Position numbers and translations under genes: made by a program
The notes under the pieces: model-generated
Databases searched by the model: none
Told to the model about the DNA's origin: nothing
The model's input: only the letters and a program-made list of their open reading frames with translations
NCBI GenBank assembly: GCA_030830895.1
Contig: JAURMC010000008.1
Coordinates: 62,001-126,000 of the forward strand
Reading direction: 5' to 3'
From: Crocinitomicaceae bacterium
Lineage (GTDB): Bacteria; Bacteroidota; Bacteroidia; Flavobacteriales_D; Crocinitomicaceae
DNA length: 64,000 nucleotides
In this document: positions 18,041-25,711 of the stretch, piece after piece
Position numbering within the stretch: position 1 is the stretch's first letter
Layout: each line of letters begins with the position of its first letter

Positions 18041-19087
18041 ATGGAATTTAGTGCCACCCAAATTGCACAATTACTCGATGGTATTATTGAAGGAGATGCT
18101 TCGGTTACAGTTTCTGGTCTTTCAAAAATTGAAGAAGGAAAAACTGGTGCTCTATCCTTTTTATCAAACCCAAAATACGAATCATACATATACCAAACTG
18201 CTTCGAGCATATGTATAGTTGACCATACGTTTCAGCCTTCAAAGCCACTTCCAAGTACACTTACCCTGATTAAAGTAAAAGATTCCTATGCATGTTTTGC
18301 AAAATTACTACAGTTATATCAAGCATCGATGCGAAAAGCACCCGGAATCGAACAACCATGTTTCATTGACCCATCAGCCAAAATCGGCAAAGATGTTTTC
18401 ATAGGTGCTTTTGTGTATATTGGAGCTTCCGCTGTAATCGGAGATGGAACCTGTATTTATCCGAATACATCAATTGGTCAGAACAGTAAGGTTGGCGCGC
18501 AGACAACGATTTATTCAGGAGTTCAGATTTACGACAATATGCAAATTGGTGCGAATTGCATTATTCATGCGGGTGTCATAATTGGCAGCGATGGATTTGG
18601 CTTTGCACCAAATGAACAAGGAGTCTTTGACAAGGTTCCACAAATTGGAAATGTAATCATTGAAGACAATGTTGAAATAGGTGCCAATACTACCATAGAT
18701 CGAGCAACAATGGGATCAACTCGTATAAAAACCGGCGTTAAAATAGATAATTTGTGTCAGATTGCACATAATGTTGAAATCGGAGAACACTCAGCATTAG
18801 CTGCCCAAGTTGGTATTGCGGGTTCTGCAAAACTCGGTAAGCATGTGATGGTTGGAGGTCAAACTGGGATTAGTGGGCATCTTCATATAGCAGATGGTAC
18901 AAAGATTGTTGCGCAATCCGGGATTCCATCTAGTGTAAAACAAGCAGAAACACTCATGGGAACCCCCGCGATTCCAATGAATGACTTTAAACGCTCGCAT
19001 ATCGGCTTTAGAAAATTACCAGAGATGATGAGAGAATTGAGTGCATTGAGAAAAGAAATCAATGAATTAAAAGCAAAAAAATCTTAA
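18041..19087 (+). CDS. lpxD: UDP-3-O-(3-hydroxyacyl)glucosamine N-acyltransferase
   Basis: A 348-residue left-handed beta-helix acyltransferase, third step of lipid A synthesis: transfer of a 3-hydroxyacyl chain from ACP to the 2-amino group of UDP-3-O-acyl-GlcN. The N-terminal uridine-binding domain (about 1-100, [22 protein letters not shown]) precedes hexapeptide repeats (about 105-320). The catalytic His region is [19 protein letters not shown] short C-terminal coiled helix ends the protein. It opens a five-gene operon with two-base to overlapping junctions. Confidence 0.97.
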   Translation: MEFSATQIAQLLDGIIEGDASVTVSGLSKIEEGKTGALSFLSNPKYESYIYQTASSICIVDHTFQPSKPLPSTLTLIKVKDSYACFAKLLQLYQASMRKAPGIEQPCFIDPSAKIGKDVFIGAFVYIGASAVIGDGTCIYPNTSIGQNSKVGAQTTIYSGVQIYDNMQIGANCIIHAGVIIGSDGFGFAPNEQGVFDKVPQIGNVIIEDNVEIGANTTIDRATMGSTRIKTGVKIDNLCQIAHNVEIGEHSALAAQVGIAGSAKLGKHVMVGGQTGISGHLHIADGTKIVAQSGIPSSVKQAETLMGTPAIPMNDFKRSHIGFRKLPEMMRELSALRKEINELKAKKS

Positions 19088-19088
19088 C

Positions 19089-20492
19089 ATGACCGAACAA
19101 CAACATACACTCAAACAATCCGTTGCACTCATGGGCGTTGGCCTGCATACAGGGGAAAAGGTTACGATTGAACTTTGTCCTGCAGCTGCAAATCATGGAT
19201 ATAAATTTCAACGTATTGACTTAACGGATGCACCTATCATAAACGCGGATATAGATTTAGTGGTTTCTACTGAACGTGGTACGACCCTAGAATCAAAAGG
19301 AGTAAGGGTCTACACTACCGAGCATGTACTTGCCGCCCTTGTTGGATGCGGAGTTGACAATGCCTTAATTAAAATTAATGGTCAAGAAATTCCGATTTTA
19401 GATGGAAGCGCCCTTCCATTTGTGAAAGCAATCGATTCCGTTGGAATCGAGGCACAAGATGCTGAACGACTCTACTTTGAATTAGACGAAAATATTCCTT
19501 GGGAAGACACCGAAAAAAATATTGAATTTTTGGCGATTCCAGATAAAGTATACCGACTTACCGTAATGGTGGATTACAATTCTCCGGTGCTTGGCACCCA
19601 ACATGCAAGCATGTATAGCTTGGGGGAATTTAAACAAGAAATTGCACCGTGTCGTACTTTTGTTTTCCTAAGAGAATTAGAATATTTAGCTGGTAATAAT
19701 TTAATCAAAGGAGGAGACTTAGACAATGCCATTGTATTGGTAGATCGAATGGATGTATCACAGGAAGAATTAAAACGCTTGGCAAAACTACTCGGAAAAG
19801 AGAATCTAGAAGTTTCTATTGACGGAATAGGAGTACTTAACAGTCTCAAACTACAATATGAGAATGAACCGGCAAGACATAAATTATTGGATATTGTTGG
19901 TGACCTCGCACTTGTCGGAAGGCCAATTAAAGCACATATACTTGCCGCACGCCCGGGGCATTCCGGAAACATAAGGTTTGCAAAAGTGCTTAAAAATCAA
20001 ATAAAAAAACAACAAGGAAAAGGTCGATACTTCAATTTATCCGCAGAACCTATTTACTCAATTCAAGATATCGAACAAATGCTTCCCCATCGATATCCTT
20101 TCTTATTGGTTGACAAAATTATAGAACTGAGAGAAGATGCTATTGTAGGTGTTAAAAATGTCACTATGAACGAGCCAATTTTTACTGGTCATTTTCCGGG
20201 AAACCCCGTCTTTCCTGGAGTATTACAAATTGAAGCAATGGCGCAAGTTGGTGGTATTTTTGCGTTAAGTGGTGTGGAAGATGCTCACCTTTATTCAACC
20301 TATTTTATGAAAATAGACAAAGTGAAATTCAAATCAAAGGTAGTGCCTGGCGATACACTCGTTTTTGAATTAACATTACTTTCTCCAATTCGCAGAGGAT
20401 TAGTCGAAATGGCTGGAATAGCGTATGTTAATGGTAAACCCGTTATGGAAGCCGAAATGTTAGCACAAATTATTAAAGATAAAACGGAATGA
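19089..20492 (+). CDS. lpxC/fabZ: bifunctional UDP-3-O-acyl-GlcNAc deacetylase / 3-hydroxyacyl-ACP dehydratase
   Basis: A 467-residue fusion typical of Bacteroidota. Residues 1-305 are LpxC, the zinc deacetylase committing flux to lipid A: Zn ligands H79, H264 and D268, and catalytic H291 in GHSGNIRF. Compared with E. coli LpxC there is an insert of about 26 residues before the second ligand. Residues of about 322-467 are FabZ, the dehydratase of fatty-acid elongation: MLPHRYPFLLVDK, catalytic H368 in GHFPGNPVFPG and E382. The fusion joins two enzymes that compete for the same 3-hydroxyacyl pool. It lies between lpxD and lpxA and overlaps lpxA by 4 nt. Confidence 0.98.
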   Translation: MTEQQHTLKQSVALMGVGLHTGEKVTIELCPAAANHGYKFQRIDLTDAPIINADIDLVVSTERGTTLESKGVRVYTTEHVLAALVGCGVDNALIKINGQEIPILDGSALPFVKAIDSVGIEAQDAERLYFELDENIPWEDTEKNIEFLAIPDKVYRLTVMVDYNSPVLGTQHASMYSLGEFKQEIAPCRTFVFLRELEYLAGNNLIKGGDLDNAIVLVDRMDVSQEELKRLAKLLGKENLEVSIDGIGVLNSLKLQYENEPARHKLLDIVGDLALVGRPIKAHILAARPGHSGNIRFAKVLKNQIKKQQGKGRYFNLSAEPIYSIQDIEQMLPHRYPFLLVDKIIELREDAIVGVKNVTMNEPIFTGHFPGNPVFPGVLQIEAMAQVGGIFALSGVEDAHLYSTYFMKIDKVKFKSKVVPGDTLVFELTLLSPIRRGLVEMAGIAYVNGKPVMEAEMLAQIIKDKTE

Positions 20493-21265
20493 TTTCTCCT
20501 TTGTCGAGCATACATCCAGATGCACAAATTGATTCAAATGTAAGTATTGATGCATTTAGTATGATTCATGAAAATGTGGTAATTGGAGAAGGAACGAAAA
20601 TTCATTCTAACGTTGCCCTTTATCCTGGAACACGTATTGGAAAACATTGTGAAATTTTTCCTGGAGCTGTAATAGGAGTGATTCCTCAAGATTTAAAATT
20701 TGAAGGCGAAGAAACTACCGTGGAAATTGGAGATTACACCAAAATAAGAGAATGTGTAACGATTCATCGAGCAACAAAAGATAAGTGGAAAACAGTGATC
20801 GGGACACATTGTTTACTCATGACCTATGTGCACATTGCACATGATTGCCAAATTGGAAATCATGTAATCTTGGCAAGCTATACAGGTCTTTCTGGCCATG
20901 TTTCAATTGATGATTATGCAATCTTGGAAGGAAAAGTAGCTGCACAGCAGTTCGTTCACATCGGAAAACACGCATTCATAGGCGGAGCTTCATTGATTCG
21001 AAAAGATGTGCCTCCATACATTAAAGCCGCGCGAGAACCTCTAACCTTTGCGGGAGTTAATTCTGTAGGATTGAGAAGAAGAGGATTCAGTGATGAAGAT
21101 GTCCGATTGATTGAAGATGTTTATCGTATAATCTTTGTTCAAAATAGTAATGTTTCAAAAGGGATTAGCGCTGTAATCGAAAGCCTAAATCCTTCACCAC
21201 TTAGAGATGAAATTCTTCACTTTATTCAAGCCTCTGATAAAGGCGTAATTCGAGGAATGATTTAA
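20489..21265 (+). CDS. lpxA: acyl-ACP--UDP-N-acetylglucosamine O-acyltransferase
   Basis: A 258-residue beta-helix enzyme for the first step of lipid A synthesis. Hexapeptide repeats run to about residue 185, with the catalytic His in YVHIAHDCQIGNH and the substrate loop KDRWK-like TKDKWKTVIG. The helical C-terminal domain is present (RRGFSDEDVRLIEDVYRIIF). The ATG overlaps the stop of lpxC/fabZ by 4 nt, which indicates translational coupling. Confidence 0.97.
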   Translation: MISPLSSIHPDAQIDSNVSIDAFSMIHENVVIGEGTKIHSNVALYPGTRIGKHCEIFPGAVIGVIPQDLKFEGEETTVEIGDYTKIRECVTIHRATKDKWKTVIGTHCLLMTYVHIAHDCQIGNHVILASYTGLSGHVSIDDYAILEGKVAAQQFVHIGKHAFIGGASLIRKDVPPYIKAAREPLTFAGVNSVGLRRRGFSDEDVRLIEDVYRIIFVQNSNVSKGISAVIESLNPSPLRDEILHFIQASDKGVIRGMI

Positions 21266-21266
21266 T

Positions 21267-22694
21267 ATGTTTCATCGTGGAGAATTGGTTACGTTAACCA
21301 TTGATGCCTATGCTTTTGGTGGTCGCGGTCTCGTTAAAATACCTACCGAAAACTCGCACTTTATTGTATTTGTGGATAATGCTTTTCCAGGTCAAGTAGT
21401 TAAGGCAAAAATCGATGTGAAACGAAAGCACCATGCCGAAGCAAAATTAGTAGAAGTAATTCAGCGATCACCACTAGAGATTATTTCCGGATTCCAAGAA
21501 ATTTCTGGAGCACCGTATATTTTCGTACCTCAGGAAGAACAACACAAAGAAAAACTTGCTTCAACCTTGAGTACGTTTTCTAAAATCAGCGGTATCAATG
21601 ATATATCTATGAAATTCGATGAATATATAGCCTCACCAACCTTATATTTTTATCGAAATAAAATGGAATATAGTTTTTCAAGCATAGCACACGACTTGGA
21701 TAGCGGGGAAGAAGTTGACCATGCTTTTGCCTTAGGGTTTAAACGCAGGGGAACATGGTGGAAAGTAGAAAATTTAGATGCCCCCAGTGGATTATTCGAT
21801 AAAGAATGGGAAGAGAAACTTAACTTGCTTCGAGGATTTTTAAGTGGTACAAATCTGCCAGCTTGGCATCCACCGCAGAAAAGAGGATTTTTCCGGCATA
21901 TAATCGTACGAAAGTCCTTTCTACACAATCAATTGCTTGTAAATTTAGTAACTTCTTCTTCCGGGATAAAGGACTTTGACCGGAACGCCTTTGTTGCTAA
22001 GATATTAGAATTATATGGGGATCGAATTGCAGGAATTCAACATACGATTAATGATGATATTGCGGATCGCTCAAAAATAGAAAACGGGCAAACCAATATG
22101 TTATTCGGTAAACCCTATTTGGAAGAACAAATCCTTGGATTGATCTTCCAAATGCGAATGGAGAGTTTTTTTCAAACCAATCCAGCATGTGCAGAATTAC
22201 TTTATAAAAAAGCGATTGATTATTTATTGGAGGACCTCCCTTCAAATCAAGAAATTTTGGATTTGTTTTGCGGAACAGGTACGATTGCACAACTCATAGC
22301 CATTAGAAATCCTAGTGCCCGAATTACTGGAGTTGATATCGTACCTGAGGCCATAGAAGACGCCAAAGAAAATGCACGCATAAACAACTTGAAACATATA
22401 AATTTTTATTCTGCGGATGTGGGAAAATTCCTCAAGGAACACCCTCAATATGAAGGTAACATTGGGGCAATAATCTTAGATCCGCCTCGTGCAGGAATCG
22501 CCCCAAAAACATTGCAAAAAACCATAGCACTCGGGGCAAATCGCATTATTTATATTTCTTGTAATCCATCTACTCAAGCACGCGATGCCTCTACATTGAT
22601 TGATTCAGGGTATGTATTAGATCGATTTTGCCTGGTAGATCAATTCCCGCATACAGGACACATTGAATCAATCGCTAAATTCATCAAAAAATGA
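21267..22694 (+). CDS. RlmD/TrmA-family uracil-C5 RNA methyltransferase lacking the Fe-S cysteines
   Basis: A 475-residue class I SAM methyltransferase of the RumA/RlmD/TrmA family, which makes 5-methyluridine in 23S rRNA or tRNA. The N-terminus is a TRAM-like OB fold (about 1-60). The C-terminal domain has LDLFCGTGTIAQLIA, LDPPRAGIAP and the nucleophilic Cys in YISCNPSTQARD. In most relatives a [4Fe-4S] cluster binds a C-x5-C-G-G-C motif after the TRAM domain. The equivalent region here (about residues 74-90, SGFQEISGAP) has Ser and Pro instead, and the first 300 residues hold no Cys. The target uridine is therefore uncertain. It is coupled to cinA by a 4-nt overlap. Confidence 0.85.
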   Translation: MFHRGELVTLTIDAYAFGGRGLVKIPTENSHFIVFVDNAFPGQVVKAKIDVKRKHHAEAKLVEVIQRSPLEIISGFQEISGAPYIFVPQEEQHKEKLASTLSTFSKISGINDISMKFDEYIASPTLYFYRNKMEYSFSSIAHDLDSGEEVDHAFALGFKRRGTWWKVENLDAPSGLFDKEWEEKLNLLRGFLSGTNLPAWHPPQKRGFFRHIIVRKSFLHNQLLVNLVTSSSGIKDFDRNAFVAKILELYGDRIAGIQHTINDDIADRSKIENGQTNMLFGKPYLEEQILGLIFQMRMESFFQTNPACAELLYKKAIDYLLEDLPSNQEILDLFCGTGTIAQLIAIRNPSARITGVDIVPEAIEDAKENARINNLKHINFYSADVGKFLKEHPQYEGNIGAIILDPPRAGIAPKTLQKTIALGANRIIYISCNPSTQARDASTLIDSGYVLDRFCLVDQFPHTGHIESIAKFIKK

Positions 22695-23932
22695 TCGTAT
22701 CCATTATCTCGATTGGCGATGAATTACTCATTGGTCAAACTGTCAATACCAATGCAGCTTGGCTTGGAAAAGAATTATCTCTTCATGGCGCGAGAATTCA
22801 ACAGATACTAACAATCCCTGATGACGACCTAATTATTCATAAAGCCATTGATGAATCTACTTCCGACCTCTGTATTATTACAGGAGGGTTAGGCCCTACA
22901 AAGGACGACCGCACAAAAAAAGTATTAGCGGCATACTTTGAAATGCCATTGGTTGAAGATGAGGCAACCCTCAATCACATCACAGAATTTTTTGCTCGTA
23001 GAAACCGACCAATGCTTCCAGTAAATATCGATCAAGCATTACTACCAAAAGGATGTGAAATCCTACCTAATCGAATGGGAACCGCCGCAGGCATGTGGTT
23101 TAAAGGAAAAGGCAAATCAGTAATTAGTCTTCCGGGAGTGCCTTATGAAATGAAAGGAATATTTCTCGAAGAGATTTTACCAAGACTTTCAAAGTACTAT
23201 AAAATAAATGCGTTATATCATCAAACGATCATTACTCATGGAATGGGCGAGAGTTTTCTTGCTGAAAGAATCGCTAAATGGGAATCATCTCTGGAAAAAG
23301 CTCACCTTTCGCTGGCTTATTTACCTTCGACCGGAATCGTGAAATTAAGGATTGGGTCGAACAAAGGGAATGTTGATAAACCATTAATAGATCATAAAAT
23401 ACAGGAATTACAAACCCTTATACCTGAACTAATTGTTGGATATGGAGAGGATTCGATGTCGAGTGTTGTGGCAAAACTTCTTACAAAACTAAATAGCACA
23501 GTGGGCACAGTAGAAAGTTGTACCGCAGGAAATTTATCTTCCTCTATTATTCTCAATTCAGGATCTTCGATTTACTATAGAGGCAGTTTACTAACGTACC
23601 AAACGGAAATGAAATCAAGTTTACTTGGAATCGAACCAGAATTTATTAATCGTTACGATGTCGTCAGTGAAGAAGTTGCTAAACATATGGCTGAGGCTGG
23701 TAAAAAACGCCTCTGTGTAGATTATTGCCTAAGCACCACTGGAATTATGGGGCCAACTTCAGGAGACTCAAACCATCCAGTCGGAACCGTTTGGATTGGA
23801 CTTTCTACGGATAAAGAAACCATAGCAAAAAAATTTCATTTCGGAGATAATCGTCTGAGAAACATTGAAATGTGTACGCTTTCTGCATTAAATTTATTGC
23901 GAATAACACTATTAAAAGATTTTTCCCTCTGA
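22691..23932 (+). CDS. cinA: CinA: MoCF-like and nicotinamide-nucleotide amidohydrolase domains
   Basis: A 413-residue two-domain protein. Residues of about 1-170 form the MoaB/MoCF-like domain (IGDELLIGQTVNTNAAWLG, TGGLGPTKDDRTK), an ADP-ribose pyrophosphatase-type domain in characterised CinA. Residues of about 250-410 form the PncC-type NMN deamidase domain (TVESCTAGNLSSSI, SGSSIYYRGSLLTY, TTGIMGPTSGDSNHPVGTVWIG). The role is pyridine-nucleotide recycling, historically competence or damage induction. It is the last gene of the lpx operon, and the next gene (rpmB) has its own promoter. Confidence 0.95.
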   Translation: MIVSIISIGDELLIGQTVNTNAAWLGKELSLHGARIQQILTIPDDDLIIHKAIDESTSDLCIITGGLGPTKDDRTKKVLAAYFEMPLVEDEATLNHITEFFARRNRPMLPVNIDQALLPKGCEILPNRMGTAAGMWFKGKGKSVISLPGVPYEMKGIFLEEILPRLSKYYKINALYHQTIITHGMGESFLAERIAKWESSLEKAHLSLAYLPSTGIVKLRIGSNKGNVDKPLIDHKIQELQTLIPELIVGYGEDSMSSVVAKLLTKLNSTVGTVESCTAGNLSSSIILNSGSSIYYRGSLLTYQTEMKSSLLGIEPEFINRYDVVSEEVAKHMAEAGKKRLCVDYCLSTTGIMGPTSGDSNHPVGTVWIGLSTDKETIAKKFHFGDNRLRNIEMCTLSALNLLRITLLKDFSL

Positions 23933-23957
23933 AATTGGTTGAAAAAATAAAATGCTA

Positions 23958-23989
23958 TTTGCTTTTATCTTAAAAAAATCGTTTCTTTG
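23958..23989 (+). promoter_or_regulatory. promoter of the rpmB-rpmG-DUF4295 ribosomal operon
   Basis: A -33 TTTG (23958-23961) lies 20 nt upstream of TTTCTTTG (23982-23989), a one-base variant of TAnnTTTG. The -7 element ends 30 nt before the rpmB ATG. Spacing matches the Bacteroidota sigma-A consensus. Confidence 0.6.
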
Positions 23990-24019
23990 CACCCGCTTTA
24001 ACTAAAAGTTTAATACACC

Positions 24020-24256
24020 ATGTCGCGTATTTGTCAGCTAACAGGAAAATCAGTTATGGTAGGAAACAACGTTTCCCACTCTAATCGTAAAACAAAACGA
24101 AGGTTTTTACCAAACTTGGTAACCAAAAAATTCTATGTTCCTGAAGAAGATACATTCATTACCTTGAAAGTCTCAACTTCGGCAATTAGAACCATTAATA
24201 AGAAAGGGATTTCTGCCTGTTTAAAAGAAGCTCGAGCGAAAGGATTTATTAAGTAA
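24020..24256 (+). CDS. rpmB: 50S ribosomal protein L28
   Basis: A 78-residue L28 with the N-terminal C-x-L-T-G-K block, [19 protein letters not shown] and the C-terminal [12 protein letters not shown]. It lacks the zinc-binding second Cys pair of some relatives. It is first in a conserved Bacteroidota operon. Confidence 0.98.
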   Translation: MSRICQLTGKSVMVGNNVSHSNRKTKRRFLPNLVTKKFYVPEEDTFITLKVSTSAIRTINKKGISACLKEARAKGFIK

Positions 24257-24292
24257 TTACCCTGTTGGGAAACAGAATAAACGTAAAGTAAA

Positions 24293-24481
24293 ATGGCTAA
24301 GAAAAGTAAAGGAAATAGAATTCAAGTAATTCTTCAGTGTACAGAACATAAGGAGTCAGGTATGCCAGGAATGTCTCGATACATTACAACGAAAAACCGA
24401 AAAAATACGCCTGACCGAATGGAATTAAAGAAGTATAATCCTGTGTTAAAACGATATACCGTTCACAAAGAAATTAAATAA
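24293..24481 (+). CDS. rpmG: 50S ribosomal protein L33
   Basis: A 62-residue L33 with [36 protein letters not shown] and the basic tail. A single Cys is present and no C-x-x-C zinc pairs, so it is the C-minus type. It lies 36 nt after rpmB. Confidence 0.98.
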   Translation: MAKKSKGNRIQVILQCTEHKESGMPGMSRYITTKNRKNTPDRMELKKYNPVLKRYTVHKEIK

Positions 24482-24490
24482 GCATATACC

Positions 24491-24646
24491 ATGGCAAAGA
24501 AAGTAGTTGCATCCTTACAAAAAGGTGGGGGAAAAGAGCACACAAAAGTGATTAAAATGGTTAAGTCTGAGAAAACGGGTAGTTACACTACAAAAGAAGA
24601 AATTGTGCACAACGATAAAGTGAAAGCATGGTTTTCAAAGAATTAA
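24491..24646 (+). CDS. DUF4295 family small basic protein
   Basis: A 51-residue, Lys-rich protein (MAKKVVASLQKGGGKEHTKV at the N-terminus, ending KVKAWFSKN). It starts 9 nt after rpmG. Proteins of this family sit directly between rpmG and ftsY across Bacteroidota and behave like a ribosomal-operon gene, but no function is established. It is followed by a strong terminator. Confidence 0.9.
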   Translation: MAKKVVASLQKGGGKEHTKVIKMVKSEKTGSYTTKEEIVHNDKVKAWFSKN

Positions 24647-24668
24647 TCAATTAAATAATTTTTAGAGG

Positions 24669-24699
24669 ATCCCGTCCGCCAAGGTAGACGGGATTTTTT
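24669..24699 (+). terminator. rho-independent terminator after DUF4295
   Basis: An 8-bp stem ATCCCGTC / GACGGGAT with a 10-nt loop is followed by six T residues. The ftsY ATG lies only 14 nt beyond, so ftsY is expressed by read-through or by a promoter inside this region. Confidence 0.85.
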
Positions 24700-24712
24700 G
24701 TGTATTAAAAGT

Positions 24713-25672
24713 ATGGGAATATTTGATTTTTTTTCAAAGGGTAAAAAAGAAGACCTAGACCGGGGTTTAGAGAAGACAAAACAGTCTTTTTTTAGTAAGA
24801 TTACCCGTGCAATAATAGGTAAGTCAAAGGTCGACGATGAGGTACTTGATAATTTGGAAGAAGTGCTTATTTCTTCAGACGTTGGTGTTGCTACCACCCT
24901 GAAGATTATTGATCGAATTCAAAAACGTGTAGACCGAGATAAAGTACTTAATACCGAAGAACTAAATATTGTGCTGAAAGAGGAAATAACCGGCTTACTG
25001 GTGGATAGTACCCTTTCTCTTGAACAAAACAAACAGCTAAATCCAAATGAACCATACGTTATTATGGTAGTTGGTGTAAATGGCGTAGGTAAAACAACAA
25101 CAATTGGAAAACTAGCCCATCAATTTAAATCATCCGGGAAGAAAGTCATGCTAGGTGCTGCAGATACTTTTCGAGCAGCAGCAGTAGATCAATTAATCAT
25201 TTGGTCTCAGCGTGTTGGGGTGGATATTGTACAGCAAGGCATGAATGCCGATCCCGCCAGTGTAGCCTTTGACACCTTACAATCGGCAAAGGCCAATGAA
25301 TCGGAAGTAGTAATTATTGATACAGCAGGTAGATTACACAATAAAATTAACCTAATGAATGAACTGAGTAAAATCAAAAGGGTAATGATGAAGGTGTTCC
25401 CAAATGCACCGCATGAAATACTACTTGTATTAGATGGCTCTACAGGTCAAAATGCTTATGAACAAGCTAAACAATTTGCACAAGCCACTGAAATTAATGC
25501 ATTAGCGATTACTAAATTAGATGGTACTGCCAAGGGCGGTGTAGTAATCGGTATTTCTGACCAAATGCAAATTCCAGTAAAATATATCGGTGTAGGAGAA
25601 AAAATGGAAGATCTCCAAATGTTTGATAAACAAGCATTCGTTGAAGCGCTTTTTAACGAAACAGCACATTAA
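24713..25672 (+). CDS. ftsY: signal recognition particle receptor FtsY
   Basis: A 319-residue SRP GTPase that docks ribosome-nascent-chain-SRP complexes at the membrane. The N domain (about 20-100) is followed by the NG GTPase: GVNGVGKTTTIGKLA (G1), DTFRAAAVDQL (G2), DTAGR (G3), TKLDGTAKGG (G4) and a closing GEKMEDLQMFD. The acidic A domain is reduced to a short N-terminal stretch. I start at the ATG at 24713; a TTG 15 nt earlier falls in the terminator T-run. Its partner RNA gene (4.5S RNA) is at 35190 in this window. Confidence 0.97.
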   Translation: MGIFDFFSKGKKEDLDRGLEKTKQSFFSKITRAIIGKSKVDDEVLDNLEEVLISSDVGVATTLKIIDRIQKRVDRDKVLNTEELNIVLKEEITGLLVDSTLSLEQNKQLNPNEPYVIMVVGVNGVGKTTTIGKLAHQFKSSGKKVMLGAADTFRAAAVDQLIIWSQRVGVDIVQQGMNADPASVAFDTLQSAKANESEVVIIDTAGRLHNKINLMNELSKIKRVMMKVFPNAPHEILLVLDGSTGQNAYEQAKQFAQATEINALAITKLDGTAKGGVVIGISDQMQIPVKYIGVGEKMEDLQMFDKQAFVEALFNETAH

Positions 25673-25690
25673 ATATTCATTTCATTTGTG

Positions 25691-25698
25691 TAACTTCG
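25691..25698 (+). promoter_or_regulatory. variant -7 element (TAnnTTCG) before the TonB-dependent receptor
   Basis: TAACTTCG differs from TAnnTTTG at one base and ends 13 nt before the ATG at 25712. No clear -33 element is visible. Confidence 0.35.
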
Positions 25699-25711
25699 GG
25701 CAAAATCTTTT

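Noticed and set aside
19574-19972. A 132-codon minus-strand open frame inside lpxC/fabZ
   Set aside because: It is a shadow of a well-defined enzyme frame with no upstream signal.
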